From positions 62,001-126,000 of the forward strand of contig NZ_FNCG01000014.1 of the NCBI RefSeq assembly GCF_900100945.1: a stretch of 64,000 bases of DNA, read 5' to 3'. How positions within the stretch are numbered: the stretch's first letter is position 1; each line of letters opens with the position of its first letter. This DNA comes from Mucilaginibacter gossypii (lineage in GTDB: Bacteria > Bacteroidota > Bacteroidia > Sphingobacteriales > Sphingobacteriaceae). Positions 54,707 through 63,645 of this stretch are shown one piece after another. Under the pieces are notes generated by a model. The model made no database searches, was not told where the DNA came from, and was given only the letters and a program-made list of their open reading frames with translations. Both the position numbers and the translations under genes were made by a program.

Positions 54707-54736
54707 GAAAAATCCCGCCTTTTTTACGAGCGGGAT
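54707..54736 (-). terminator. Intrinsic terminator after the M48 protease gene
   Basis: atcccgc (54712-54718) and gcgggat (54730-54736) pair; on the minus strand the second arm is followed by TTTTTCTTTTTA. It lies 13 bases past the protease stop and just at the start of the DUF2071 gene, so it overlaps that gene's leader. Confidence 0.8.
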
Positions 54737-54748
54737 ATACTAAAATGA

Positions 54749-55552
54749 TTAATATTTTTTATAATATTTCATAGCCTCGGGTATGAGGTTCTGGATATCG
54801 GCAATACGCGTAGCATCGGCAGGGTGAGTGCTTAAAAATTCAGGCGGTGCCCCACCTTTGTTTTGGGCTGCCATACGTTGCCAAAAGGCAATGGCATTGT
54901 GCGGATCATAACCGGCCATAGCCATAAAAGTTAAACCTAAACGGTCGGCTTCTGATTCCTGTTTACGGGAATACGCCAACAATTTCAGCTGGCTTCCAAC
55001 ACCATATAAAGTACTTATGGCAGTTTGTGTAGCCTGCGACTGCTGGCTTGTCGCCGCTCCTACCAGTTGTCCGCCCCCTTGTACCAACATCTCCTGCGAG
55101 ATCCGTTCGGCCGAGTGGCGGGCAATGGCATGCCCAATTTCATGGCCCATAACTACAGCAAGATAGGCATCGGTATTGGCTACAGGTAATAACCCGCTGT
55201 AAACCGCAACTTTACCACCAGGCATACACCAGGCGTTAACCTCGCTACTCTGGATCAGGTTAAACTCCCAATTAAAGCTATACTGATCGCCATAACCGTT
55301 TTCTTTGAGGTATTTTTCAATGGCTACAGCCAGTCTGTTACCAATGGTTTTAACACGTTGCGCATCGGCACCGCTGGCCACCACTTTAGTTTTAGGGTCG
55401 GAAAGCAGTTGCTTATAGCTTGCCGCTGCCGACTGGTTCACTTCGGCATCGCCAACCAGGCTTAATTGTTTACGGCCGGTTAGCGGCACAGTTGAACAGG
55501 AAAAGACAGCCATGATGGCTATCAGGACTAATAAAGGTTTAAACTTTTTCAT
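54749..55552 (-). CDS. M48 family metalloprotease lipoprotein (BepA/LoiP-like)
   Basis: A 267-residue outer-envelope zinc protease. The lipoprotein signal ends VFSC (Cys19). The zinc motif is HEIGH (H137, E138, H141) in VMGHEIGHAIARHSAERIS, and the third ligand lies in RKQESEADRLG (about 196-206). The C-terminal STHPADATRI is also typical. Relatives (LoiP, YcaL, BepA) degrade or fold outer-membrane proteins. It starts 5 bases after plsY and is probably co-transcribed with it. Confidence 0.92.
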   Translation of the reverse strand: MKKFKPLLVLIAIMAVFSCSTVPLTGRKQLSLVGDAEVNQSAAASYKQLLSDPKTKVVASGADAQRVKTIGNRLAVAIEKYLKENGYGDQYSFNWEFNLIQSSEVNAWCMPGGKVAVYSGLLPVANTDAYLAVVMGHEIGHAIARHSAERISQEMLVQGGGQLVGAATSQQSQATQTAISTLYGVGSQLKLLAYSRKQESEADRLGLTFMAMAGYDPHNAIAFWQRMAAQNKGGAPPEFLSTHPADATRIADIQNLIPEAMKYYKKY

Positions 55553-55557
55553 GGTGA

Positions 55558-56211
55558 TTAGGCAGCTGTTGTTTTCTTCTTAAAAAAATTAACTTTCGAT
55601 TCTTTGCCTCTTATTAAACGTTCAATGTTTTTTTGGTGGGTTACCAGCACAAGTACGCAAATACACATGCCATAAATTACTATAGACCGTATAGGTGTCG
55701 GAAAAACAAATGTAACGCCTATAGGGTAAGTAAAGGCAGCTGCAATTGAGCTAAGCGACACATATTTTGAGATCAGTAACACCGTTATAAAAACCACTAT
55801 ACATAATAAAGCAGCATGAAAATGTATAGCCAAAATCATTCCAAACAAAGTTGCTACGCCCTTGCCGCCCCTGAAACCTGCAAAAATAGGGAACAGGTGG
55901 CCCATAACTGCCGCTATGCCTAAGGCCAGTTCATAATTAGTGTATGCTGTTGAATTGATGGCACCTGTAGCAGATGCACCAATGAAATAAGCGAAGTTTG
56001 TTGCTGCCCAGCCTTTAAATATATCAAGCAGCATCACGGGGATGCCCGCCTTTTTACCAAGCACACGAAAAGTATTTGTAGCACCTGCATTACCGCTTCC
56101 GTACTCGCGTACATCCACATTGTAAAAAGCCATACCAATCCAAACAGCCGTAGGTATTGAGCCGCACAGATAAGCCATTATAAGTGCTGTAACAGAGTAA
56201 ACGGTTATCAT
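55558..56211 (-). CDS. plsY: Acyl-phosphate:glycerol-3-phosphate acyltransferase
   Basis: The first acylation step of phospholipid synthesis at the inner membrane. The 217 residues have about five membrane spans. The family motifs are YLCGSIPTAVWIG (14-26), VREYGSGNAGATNTFRVLGK (34-53), and FRGGKGVATLFG (111-122) in loops. It lies between nadC (104 bases upstream) and the M48 gene on the same strand. Confidence 0.94.
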   Translation of the reverse strand: MITVYSVTALIMAYLCGSIPTAVWIGMAFYNVDVREYGSGNAGATNTFRVLGKKAGIPVMLLDIFKGWAATNFAYFIGASATGAINSTAYTNYELALGIAAVMGHLFPIFAGFRGGKGVATLFGMILAIHFHAALLCIVVFITVLLISKYVSLSSIAAAFTYPIGVTFVFPTPIRSIVIYGMCICVLVLVTHQKNIERLIRGKESKVNFFKKKTTAA

Positions 56212-56315
56212 TCTCCTGCAATATTACAAAATTGAAGCGGTAAAAGCGTTTTAATCACAGCGCTTTTACCACTAAACTTTGTTTAACAATGTGTTATTTG
56301 ATGTTTTAATTACCC

Positions 56316-57161
56316 CTATTTTACGGCTTTCAGGCTAAGGTCAAGGCTTTTAACCGAATGAGTAAGCGCCCCGACAGAAATATAATCGACCCCACAATCG
56401 GCATATTCACGTATATTATCAATGGTGATACCGCCCGAAGCTTCGGTAATATAACGCCCTTGTATTATACCAACAGCCTGCCGCAGGTCATCAAAATTGA
56501 AATTATCAAGCAGTATGCGGTTAACCCGGCCGGTTTGTAAAACCTGCTCCAGTTCATCAAGATTACGTACCTCAATTTCAATGGCAAGTTTTTTTCCACT
56601 GTCGGTTAAATATTGATTAGCGCTTTCAATAGCTTGTCTTATTCCGCCGGCATAGTCTACATGGTTATCCTTAATCAGGATCATATCGTACAAACCAAAC
56701 CTGTGGTTTACGCCTCCGCCTATGCGTACCGCCCATTTTTCGAGATAACGAAGCCCCGGTGTGGTTTTACGGGTATCTAAAACTTTAGTATTAGTCCCTT
56801 TCAGCAAATCAACTATCTGCCTGGTTTTTGTAGCAATTCCCGACATACGTTGCATACAATTTAGTACCAAACGCTCGGCGGTCAAAATACTGCGCGAATT
56901 GCCCTCAACCTCAAAAGCTATGTCGTTATATTTAACCGGGGCTCCGTCCTGCAAAAACACGTTAAGTTTAAGGTTTGGATCAACCACATGAAATATTTCG
57001 GCAGCCAGCTCTACACCGGCCAGTATTCCTTCGTCCTTAACTAAAAGTTTTGCTTTGCCGGTAGCGTCAGCCGGGATGGTTGATAGCGAGGTATGATCGC
57101 CATCGCCCACATCCTCACTTAAAGCATTATTTATAAACTGGTGTATTAGTTCTTTATCCAA
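56316..57161 (-). CDS. nadC: Nicotinate-nucleotide pyrophosphorylase (carboxylating)
   Basis: It makes nicotinate mononucleotide from quinolinate and PRPP in NAD synthesis. The 281 residues match the family. Signature blocks: SEDVGDGDHTSLSTIPAD (14-31), RMSGIATKTRQIVDLLKGTN (about 109-128), DTRKTTPGLRYLEKWAVRIG (134-153, with the PRPP/quinolinate-binding Arg/Lys), and a C-terminal DYISVGALTHSVKSLDLSLK. A typical Bacteroidota neighbour set follows: plsY downstream and a DUF4783 gene upstream. Confidence 0.95.
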   Translation of the reverse strand: MDKELIHQFINNALSEDVGDGDHTSLSTIPADATGKAKLLVKDEGILAGVELAAEIFHVVDPNLKLNVFLQDGAPVKYNDIAFEVEGNSRSILTAERLVLNCMQRMSGIATKTRQIVDLLKGTNTKVLDTRKTTPGLRYLEKWAVRIGGGVNHRFGLYDMILIKDNHVDYAGGIRQAIESANQYLTDSGKKLAIEIEVRNLDELEQVLQTGRVNRILLDNFNFDDLRQAVGIIQGRYITEASGGITIDNIREYADCGVDYISVGALTHSVKSLDLSLKAVK

Positions 57162-57227
57162 TTGTGTACTTTTTGAGTGTCAAAAGTAACAACAATTTTT
57201 AAATGGGGGGATTGATTACGGTAAAGA

Positions 57228-57326
57228 TAATGGTTCATTGTTCATGGTTCATGGCAAATCTCTGACTATGAAAACGGTTCAGCTCCAAACAGGTGCTATG
57301 AACCATTAACTATGATCCATGAACTA
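57228..57326. repeat. Inverted repeat of the 'ccatgaactat' family, copy 3
   Basis: Arms 57228-57254 (taatggttcattgttcatgg, then ttcatgg) and about 57295-57326 (gctatgaaccattaactatg, then atccatgaac) are related to copies at 6037-6118 and 9661-9830. It separates the DUF4783 gene from nadC. Confidence 0.6.
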
Positions 57327-57328
57327 CG

Positions 57329-57724
57329 TCATTTCACCTTTTCATCCTCAATCTTCAGCTCAACAACGTTAGTACCTTTACCCGCGTCTTTAAGGGTGAT
57401 TGCAACCCGAAATTCGCCCTTATCTGTATTCAAAATATAAACACCAAAATGATAATTACCCCCCGAATTTATTTTATGTAACAGCTTAATACTTTTAGGC
57501 TTATTCCGGGCGAAGAACTTATCCAGTATAACTGTAGCCTGGTTTTGCGAGTAAACATTCTCGTCTTCCATAATGGTGATCTCAACATTATTGGCAAATA
57601 GCTTGGAAAGCTCTTTGGTATTACCTGTTTTTAAAAGATTGGCCACGTTATCTATAGCATCTGCCGATGAGACATATGGGAGCAGCAGTAAAAAAATAAA
57701 CGACGGCAGGTATATTAATTTCAT
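57329..57724 (-). CDS. DUF4783 family exported protein
   Basis: A 131-residue protein with a signal peptide (MKLIYLPSFIFLLLLPYVSS). The mature domain has ADAIDNVANLLKTGNTKELS (about 21-40), then LFANNVEITIMEDE and ILDKFFARNKPKSIKLLHK (about 87-105). This is DUF4783, a small SnoaL/NTF2-like domain family seen in Bacteroidota next to nadC; its role is unknown. A TAACTTTA box on the minus strand (57750-57757) is a possible -7 element about 25 bases upstream of the ATG. Confidence 0.8.
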   Translation of the reverse strand: MKLIYLPSFIFLLLLPYVSSADAIDNVANLLKTGNTKELSKLFANNVEITIMEDENVYSQNQATVILDKFFARNKPKSIKLLHKINSGGNYHFGVYILNTDKGEFRVAITLKDAGKGTNVVELKIEDEKVK

Positions 57725-57908
57725 ACAATAATAACGTACTAATGGGTGCTAAAGTTACAAAGAGCGGTTAAGTGTTTACTCGTTTTTTAATAAACTAAAA
57801 AGCTGTGTTCATTAAAACTGTATAATAAACACTAACAGTATAATTTAAGTTTTATTTCAGGCTGCTAACCTAAATTAAAAAATTATATATAAAGTACCCA
57901 GTTGCCTT

Positions 57909-57916
57909 TATATTTG
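57909..57916 (+). promoter_or_regulatory. Candidate -7 box (TATATTTG) directly before gpmI
   Basis: TATATTTG matches TAnnTTTG exactly, and ends only 4 bases before the GTG at 57921. If used, transcription would begin at or next to the start codon, giving a leaderless message. No alternative ATG lies near it in frame. Confidence 0.5.
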
Positions 57917-57920
57917 CATT

Positions 57921-59444
57921 GTGGAAAACAAAAAGAAACTCGCACTAATAATACTTGATGGCTGGGGTTATGGCCGCAACGATCAATCAAACGCTATACT
58001 GGCTGCCAATACTCCTTTTGTTGATGGCCTGCTTAAGCAATATCCAAATTCAAAGCTTGAAGCTTCAGGAACAGCAGTAGGCTTACCTGCCGGGCAAATG
58101 GGCAATTCGGAAGTTGGTCACATGAACCTTGGTGCAGGCCGCGTGGTTTACCAGGAACTTGGCCGCATTCATAAGGCAGTTGATGACAATGAGCTGCCAA
58201 CTATCCCCGTATTGAAAGATGCGTTTGAATACGCTAAACAAAACAATAAAGATGTACACTTTATCGGTTTAGTATCTGACGGTGGTGTACATTCGCATAT
58301 TCGTCACGTGAAAGGCCTTTGCGACACCGCAAAACAGCTGGACGTTAACAATGTATATATCCATGCCTTTTTAGATGGCCGCGATACCGATCCTAAATCG
58401 GGTTTGGGCTTTGTTACCGAACTTGAAGAGCATATTGCAGGTACCGGCGCTAAGATAGCTTCGGCGATAGGCCGTTACTATGCCATGGACCGTGATAACC
58501 GCTGGGAGCGTGTTAAACTGGCTTACGACCTGATGGTTAATGGCATTGGCACATCAACCCAAAACGTTACCGAGCTCATCAAACACTCCTACCTTGAAGG
58601 TGTTACCGATGAGTTTGTAAAACCGATAGTTGCTGTTGATGACGCAGGTAAACCTTTAGCCGTTATTAAAGATGGCGACGTAGTGATCTGCTTTAACTTC
58701 CGGACCGACAGGGGCCGCGAGATCAGTATCGCGTTAACTCAAAAGTCGTTCCCCGAATACAACATGCACCCGCTGGCTATCCGTTACATCACCATGACAC
58801 CATATGATGAAACGTTTAAGAATGTTCAGGTTGTTTTCAATAAAGAAGATCTGACCAAAACTTTGGGCGAGATCCTGCAAAATGCAGGTAAATCACAAAT
58901 CAGGATTGCCGAAACCGAAAAATACCCGCACGTAACCTTCTTCTTTTCGGGCGGCAGGGAAAAAGAGTTTGCCAACGAAAAAAGGTTATTAGTACCATCA
59001 CCAAAGGTTGCCACCTACGATTTGCAGCCTGAGATGAGTGCTGCCGGTATCCGTGATGCCATTATCCCGGAACTGGAAACCGGCTGGCCTGATTTTGTTT
59101 GCCTTAACTTTGCCAATACCGATATGGTTGGCCATACCGGTGTTTTTAGCGCGGTGGTTAAAGCAGCCGAAACTGCCGACAGCTGCACCAAAGCTGTTGT
59201 TGAAGCAGGTTTGGCCAACGGCTATTCGTTTATTATCCTGGCCGACCATGGCAATGCCGATTACATGATCAACGAAGATGGGTCGCCCAATACGGCACAT
59301 ACCACCAACCTGGTACCATGTATCGTGATTGACAAGGATGTTAAAGAGGTAAAAGACGGAAAACTGGGCGATGTGGCGCCAACCATATTAAGTATATTAG
59401 GTGTTGCCATCCCTCCCGAAATGACTGGTAATGTATTGGTGTAA
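57921..59444 (+). CDS. gpmI: 2,3-bisphosphoglycerate-independent phosphoglycerate mutase
   Basis: A glycolytic enzyme interconverting 3- and 2-phosphoglycerate, 507 residues. The metal/phosphoserine site is G61-N62-S63 in QMGNSEVGHMNLGAGR, and other metal ligands lie in DGWGYGRN near the N-terminus, then HGNADYM and DMVGHTGVF towards the end. Start codon is GTG at 57921, since the family N-terminus (LALIILDGWGYG) begins a few residues in and no ATG precedes it. It ends GNVLV, followed by an intrinsic terminator. Confidence 0.95.
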   Translation: MENKKKLALIILDGWGYGRNDQSNAILAANTPFVDGLLKQYPNSKLEASGTAVGLPAGQMGNSEVGHMNLGAGRVVYQELGRIHKAVDDNELPTIPVLKDAFEYAKQNNKDVHFIGLVSDGGVHSHIRHVKGLCDTAKQLDVNNVYIHAFLDGRDTDPKSGLGFVTELEEHIAGTGAKIASAIGRYYAMDRDNRWERVKLAYDLMVNGIGTSTQNVTELIKHSYLEGVTDEFVKPIVAVDDAGKPLAVIKDGDVVICFNFRTDRGREISIALTQKSFPEYNMHPLAIRYITMTPYDETFKNVQVVFNKEDLTKTLGEILQNAGKSQIRIAETEKYPHVTFFFSGGREKEFANEKRLLVPSPKVATYDLQPEMSAAGIRDAIIPELETGWPDFVCLNFANTDMVGHTGVFSAVVKAAETADSCTKAVVEAGLANGYSFIILADHGNADYMINEDGSPNTAHTTNLVPCIVIDKDVKEVKDGKLGDVAPTILSILGVAIPPEMTGNVLV

Positions 59445-59997
59445 TCCAAAAAACATAAGCAAAGCCGCCCTGATGGGCGGCTTTTTATTGTTAATAGCAA
59501 ATTTATATTCCTGCCGGCCCGATAACAGGCAAAGCGGTGCCAAACTGGTTTACTTTGACCTGAAAGAATTTTTCAGGGCCGATTCGGCACGGCTTACCAG
59601 GCTAAACCCCGCAGTAAACAAAACGGTTACCCACAATGGCGTTACCGAAACCAAAATAGTACACATTGGCAACTGGAACCAGGAGCTTAATTTGTTTATC
59701 CAGTCGGACATTAACCGCCCGGCCTGGAAAAACAGTTATGCAGTTAGTACAAGCGATAGCGCTATTATTTATAAGGCCCGTACCCCCGAGCTTAAAACCC
59801 GTCGCATCATCATCAAAAAAGCCGGCGATAAAGTGGCGTGGATCCTGATCTATAACCACACCAAAAACCTACTGTACGAAACCAACGAAAAATTGAGTTA
59901 TTTTCCCGATTCACTTTACCTGATCCAAAAAACGCAACATGTGAAATTGATGGGCCGGAACGATTACAAGGTGCAGGGAACCCTGCCTAAAAGGTAA
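59431..59997 (+). CDS. Lipoprotein of unknown function overlapping gpmI
   Basis: A 188-residue protein. From the ATG at 59431 (14 bases inside gpmI), a lipoprotein signal is formed: charged N-terminus with two Lys (MYWCNPKNISKAAL), hydrophobic core, and LYSC (Cys28). The alternative ATG at 59473 gives MGGFLLLIANLYSC, with no positive charge, so the upstream start is preferred. The mature part (YFDLKEFFRADSARL, WKNSYAVSTSDSAIIYKAR) is not recognised. Its signal-peptide codons include the gpmI terminator. Confidence 0.65.
   Translation: MYWCNPKNISKAALMGGFLLLIANLYSCRPDNRQSGAKLVYFDLKEFFRADSARLTRLNPAVNKTVTHNGVTETKIVHIGNWNQELNLFIQSDINRPAWKNSYAVSTSDSAIIYKARTPELKTRRIIIKKAGDKVAWILIYNHTKNLLYETNEKLSYFPDSLYLIQKTQHVKLMGRNDYKVQGTLPKR
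59463..59486 (+). terminator. Intrinsic terminator of gpmI inside the next gene
   Basis: agccgccc (59463-59470) pairs exactly with gggcggct (59475-59482) around tgat, followed by ttttt. It is 18 bases after the gpmI stop. The same bases code for AALMGGFLL of the following lipoprotein. Confidence 0.8.
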
Positions 59998-60018
59998 AAG
60001 AGAAAGTTTAACCGGATT

Positions 60019-60669
60019 TTAGTGCTGCTTCACTAAAGTATTAACCCCTGTAGTAGCCTGGATGAGTTTCTCTTTTGACTGATCGATCAGTGCGGAAATG
60101 TCCATGCGGCCCGGATTATCTGCCAGTACTTTTTCCAGATCGGCAACTGAAGCCTTTAACGAGTTTATTCCCCTTGCTTTGTCATAAAAACGAGATGTCG
60201 CCTGCAATTTAAACATACCGTAGTCGCGGTAAGCTATGCCCCTGTTTTGGTAGTATTTGTTATCCCTGAGATCGCTGTTAATAGAGATGGCCTTTGTAAG
60301 ATCCACAATAGCGCCTAACAGGTATAGTTCCTTATCCGCCGCCGAAGCCTGGCTGTCTCTCCCCAGGTAGCTTTTTGCCCTTGCCCTGTAATAATAAGCA
60401 GTAGCATCTGCCGGCTTTACGGCAATTACCTTGGTATATGCCAGTATCGATTTTTTGTAGTTATCGCTGTGGTAGTATGAGTAGCCCAGCATCCACATAG
60501 CGTTTGCATTTGTTGAATCAGTTATGCACGCCTTTTCCAGGTGTGACACCGCCGAACGGAAATCGCCATCCATGAGCGCCTGCTGGCCGAGCCGTACATA
60601 AGCGTTTTGTGCTATAGCCGACTCGAGCGAAGACATGATCAGAAGGGGCAGGATAACTGATAACTTCAT
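60019..60669 (-). CDS. Secreted TPR-repeat protein
   Basis: A 216-residue protein with a signal peptide (MKLSVILPLLIMSSLESAIA). It then has TPR-like helices: YVRLGQQALMDGDFRSAVSH (about 24-43), ANAMWMLGYSYYHSDNYKKS (about 55-74), and ATAYYYRARAKSYL (about 89-102). The C-terminal part carries DLEKVLADNPGRMD. TPR proteins are scaffolds; no partner is evident. Convergent with the lipoprotein gene (21 bases apart). Confidence 0.82.
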   Translation of the reverse strand: MKLSVILPLLIMSSLESAIAQNAYVRLGQQALMDGDFRSAVSHLEKACITDSTNANAMWMLGYSYYHSDNYKKSILAYTKVIAVKPADATAYYYRARAKSYLGRDSQASAADKELYLLGAIVDLTKAISINSDLRDNKYYQNRGIAYRDYGMFKLQATSRFYDKARGINSLKASVADLEKVLADNPGRMDISALIDQSKEKLIQATTGVNTLVKQH

Positions 60670-61037
60670 TAAACGGATTACTGGTAAAACAAAAATGGTA
60701 TAATATTAACTATTAATATCCTAAATTATTATGCCATATTGTGGTTTTATATAAAATTTTTCACACGTACAAATAATTTAAGCAAAGCGATACTATGACT
60801 TTTTTTCATCTTTACCAATAAAATCTTATTTATTTACAATTCGTTTTACAAATTTGTAACAAACATGTAACCAGTACGTTAAATCACCAGATTAATTGTT
60901 GCTATTTATTATCGTAACTTGGCACAGCTCTTGAACCATAGTTATGTGCGATTGATAATCGCAATTTAACCTGTAATTGAAGTGGAAACTATCTTACAGG
61001 CTGACAACATGACGTTTTATTCTACTAAAATATAATA
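60670..61037. other. AT-rich leader region of lon
   Basis: A 368-base gap between the divergent TPR and lon genes. No gene. A TAACTTGG box at 60915-60922, with ttg at 60896-60901, is the best candidate lon promoter (one mismatch to TAnnTTTG); this leaves a leader of about 110 bases. Confidence 0.5.
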
Positions 61038-63512
61038 ATGAATTTCGATCCGTTTGATTTTAAAAATGCTTTACCGGTTATAAACGAGGATTCAGAATTT
61101 TTCCCGCTAATGTCATCGGAAGATGAGGAGGAGATGAATAATGAGGAACTGCCCGATGTAATGCCTATTTTACCCTTGCGCAATACTGTACTTTTCCCGG
61201 GTGTTGTGATCCCAATTACAGTTGGCAGGGATAAATCAATAAAACTAATCCGCGATGCTAATAAAGGCAGCCGCATGATTGGGGTGGTTTCGCAACAGGA
61301 TGTGGGGATTGAAGACCCTACTTTTAACCAGCTTAACAAAGTTGGCACTATAGCACTCATTATAAAAATGCTGCAAATGCCTGATGGAAACACCACCGTT
61401 ATCATCCAGGGCAAAAAACGTTTTTATTTAAAAGAAGAAGTACAGAGCGAACCCTATATAAAAGCCACAGTTGAGCCCTTTCATGAGATAAAAATCAAGG
61501 AAGATAAAGAGTTTAAAGCCATGGTATCATCCATTAAGGATATGGCCATGAATATTATCCAGCTTTCGCCAAATATCCCGAGTGAAGCAGGGATCGCAAT
61601 CCGCAATATCGAAAGCACATCGTTCCTGATCAACTTCATATCATCAAATATGAACGCTGATATGACCGCTAAGCAACACCTGCTTGAAATTGCCAACCTG
61701 CGCGAACGTGCCAACCTTGTGCTTGAGCATTTAACGCTCGACCTGCAAATGCTGGAATTAAAAAACCAGATCCAGACCAAAGTACGCGTTGACCTTGACA
61801 AACAGCAAAGGGATTATTTCCTTAACCAGCAGCTAAAAACTATACAGGAAGAACTGGGCGGCAATACGCCCGACCTGGAAATTGAGAGCCTGCGCCAGCG
61901 TGGCATCAAAAAGAAATGGGCAAAGGAAGTTAAAGATCATTTTAACAAAGAGCTTGAAAAACTGAGCCGTACCAATCCCGCAGCAGCCGATTACTCGGTT
62001 CAGATCAATTATCTTGAACTGCTGCTTGATTTACCATGGAACGAGTTTACCAAAGATAACTTTGACCTTAAGCGTGCGCAAAGAATCCTTGATAAAGATC
62101 ACTTTGGCTTGGATAAGGTAAAACAACGTATTATTGAATACCTGGCTGTGCTTAAGTTGAAGCATGACATGAAAGCGCCTATTCTTTGTTTGGTTGGCCC
62201 TCCGGGAGTTGGTAAAACATCGCTGGGTAAATCAATAGCCAAGGCTTTAGGCCGTAAATATGTACGCATGGCATTAGGCGGTATCCGTGATGAAGCCGAG
62301 ATCCGCGGTCACCGTAAAACATATATTGGTGCTATGCCGGGCCGCATTATCCAGTCGATAAAAAAGGCGGGCGCTTCAAACCCGGTATTTATTTTGGATG
62401 AGATAGATAAAGTAGGCAACGATTTCAGGGGCGATCCATCGTCGGCCCTGCTTGAAGTACTTGACCCCGAGCAAAACGGCACCTTCTCTGATCACTATGT
62501 TGAAATGGACTACGACCTTTCAAACGTAATGTTTATAGCTACTGCCAACTCACTGAGCACTATCCAACCTGCCTTGTTAGACAGGATGGAGATCATTGAA
62601 GTGAACGGCTATACCATTGAAGAAAAAATTGAGATAGCAAAGCAACACCTTGTACCTAAACAGCGCGAAGCACATGGCTTAAAAATAAAAGATGTAAGTC
62701 TTAAAGCAGATGTTATCGAAAAGGTGATAGTTGATTACACCCGCGAATCGGGGGTACGTTCACTGGAGAAAAAGATAGGTTCGGTTGTGCGCGGCGTGGC
62801 TAAGAACATAGCCATGGAAGAGCCTTACAACAGTGTTGTAAGTAAAAAAGATATCGAAAAGATACTGGGCGCACCTATTTTTGATAAAGACCTTTATGAA
62901 GGCAATGACGTAGCAGGCGTTGTAACAGGCCTGGCCTGGACTTCTGTAGGCGGCGACATCCTGTTCATTGAAGCCAGTTTAAGCCCCGGAAAAGGCCGCT
63001 TAACACTTACAGGCAGCCTTGGCGATGTAATGAAAGAGTCGGTAACTATAGCCCTCGCTTACCTGCGCGCTCATGCTGCCGATTTTGACATCAACCCTAA
63101 ACTGTTTGATCAGTGGGATGTGCATGTACACGTACCGGCAGGCGCTACCCCTAAAGATGGCCCGTCGGCAGGTGTTACCATGCTTACAGCACTGGTTTCG
63201 GCATTTACACAGCGTAAAGTAAAGCCCAATTTGGCCATGACGGGCGAGATCACCCTCCGGGGTCGGGTTTTGCCTGTGGGCGGTATCAAAGAAAAGATCC
63301 TGGCTGCAAAACGTGCCAACATAAAAGAGATCATCCTGTGCAAATCGAACCAAAAAGATATTCTGGAAATTAAGGAAGATTACATCAAAGACCTTAGCTT
63401 TCATTACGTTACCGATATTAGGGACGTGATAACGCTGGCCCTGCTTAATGAAAAGGTTAAAAATCCAATAAATCTTACCGTTAAAGAAGACGAGAAAGCA
63501 GCAATTAACTAA
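61038..63512 (+). CDS. lon: ATP-dependent protease La
   Basis: An 824-residue Lon A-type protease, acting in the cytoplasm on misfolded and regulatory proteins. Layout: N-terminal substrate domain (about 40-235), coiled linker (about 240-340), AAA+ module with Walker A GPPGVGKT (387-394) and Walker B FILDEID (451-457), sensor region ATANSL (501-506), and a serine-lysine protease domain with S710 (PKDGPSAG) and K753 (GGIKEKILAAK). An acidic stretch (about 17-40) precedes the first fold. Ends at a classic terminator. Confidence 0.96.
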   Translation: MNFDPFDFKNALPVINEDSEFFPLMSSEDEEEMNNEELPDVMPILPLRNTVLFPGVVIPITVGRDKSIKLIRDANKGSRMIGVVSQQDVGIEDPTFNQLNKVGTIALIIKMLQMPDGNTTVIIQGKKRFYLKEEVQSEPYIKATVEPFHEIKIKEDKEFKAMVSSIKDMAMNIIQLSPNIPSEAGIAIRNIESTSFLINFISSNMNADMTAKQHLLEIANLRERANLVLEHLTLDLQMLELKNQIQTKVRVDLDKQQRDYFLNQQLKTIQEELGGNTPDLEIESLRQRGIKKKWAKEVKDHFNKELEKLSRTNPAAADYSVQINYLELLLDLPWNEFTKDNFDLKRAQRILDKDHFGLDKVKQRIIEYLAVLKLKHDMKAPILCLVGPPGVGKTSLGKSIAKALGRKYVRMALGGIRDEAEIRGHRKTYIGAMPGRIIQSIKKAGASNPVFILDEIDKVGNDFRGDPSSALLEVLDPEQNGTFSDHYVEMDYDLSNVMFIATANSLSTIQPALLDRMEIIEVNGYTIEEKIEIAKQHLVPKQREAHGLKIKDVSLKADVIEKVIVDYTRESGVRSLEKKIGSVVRGVAKNIAMEEPYNSVVSKKDIEKILGAPIFDKDLYEGNDVAGVVTGLAWTSVGGDILFIEASLSPGKGRLTLTGSLGDVMKESVTIALAYLRAHAADFDINPKLFDQWDVHVHVPAGATPKDGPSAGVTMLTALVSAFTQRKVKPNLAMTGEITLRGRVLPVGGIKEKILAAKRANIKEIILCKSNQKDILEIKEDYIKDLSFHYVTDIRDVITLALLNEKVKNPINLTVKEDEKAAIN

Positions 63513-63538
63513 AGCAGGACTATTTTCTGGCATAAAAC

Positions 63539-63577
63539 AAAAGTTTTACAGTTATGCGCTGTAAAACTTTTTTGTTT
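63539..63577 (+). terminator. Intrinsic terminator of lon
   Basis: aaaagttttacag (63539-63551) pairs exactly with ctgtaaaactttt (63559-63571), followed by a T-run (to about 63577). It begins 27 bases past the lon stop. Confidence 0.85.
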
Positions 63578-63645
63578 TAGAAGTTCTTCATGACAAGGTA
63601 TCGAAACATAATGCCCAACTTAAAATAGTGTTCGCGGCTCGAAGT

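Noticed and set aside
63000..63533. 177-residue minus-strand frame
   Set aside because: It is antisense to the protease domain of lon and has no domain signal.
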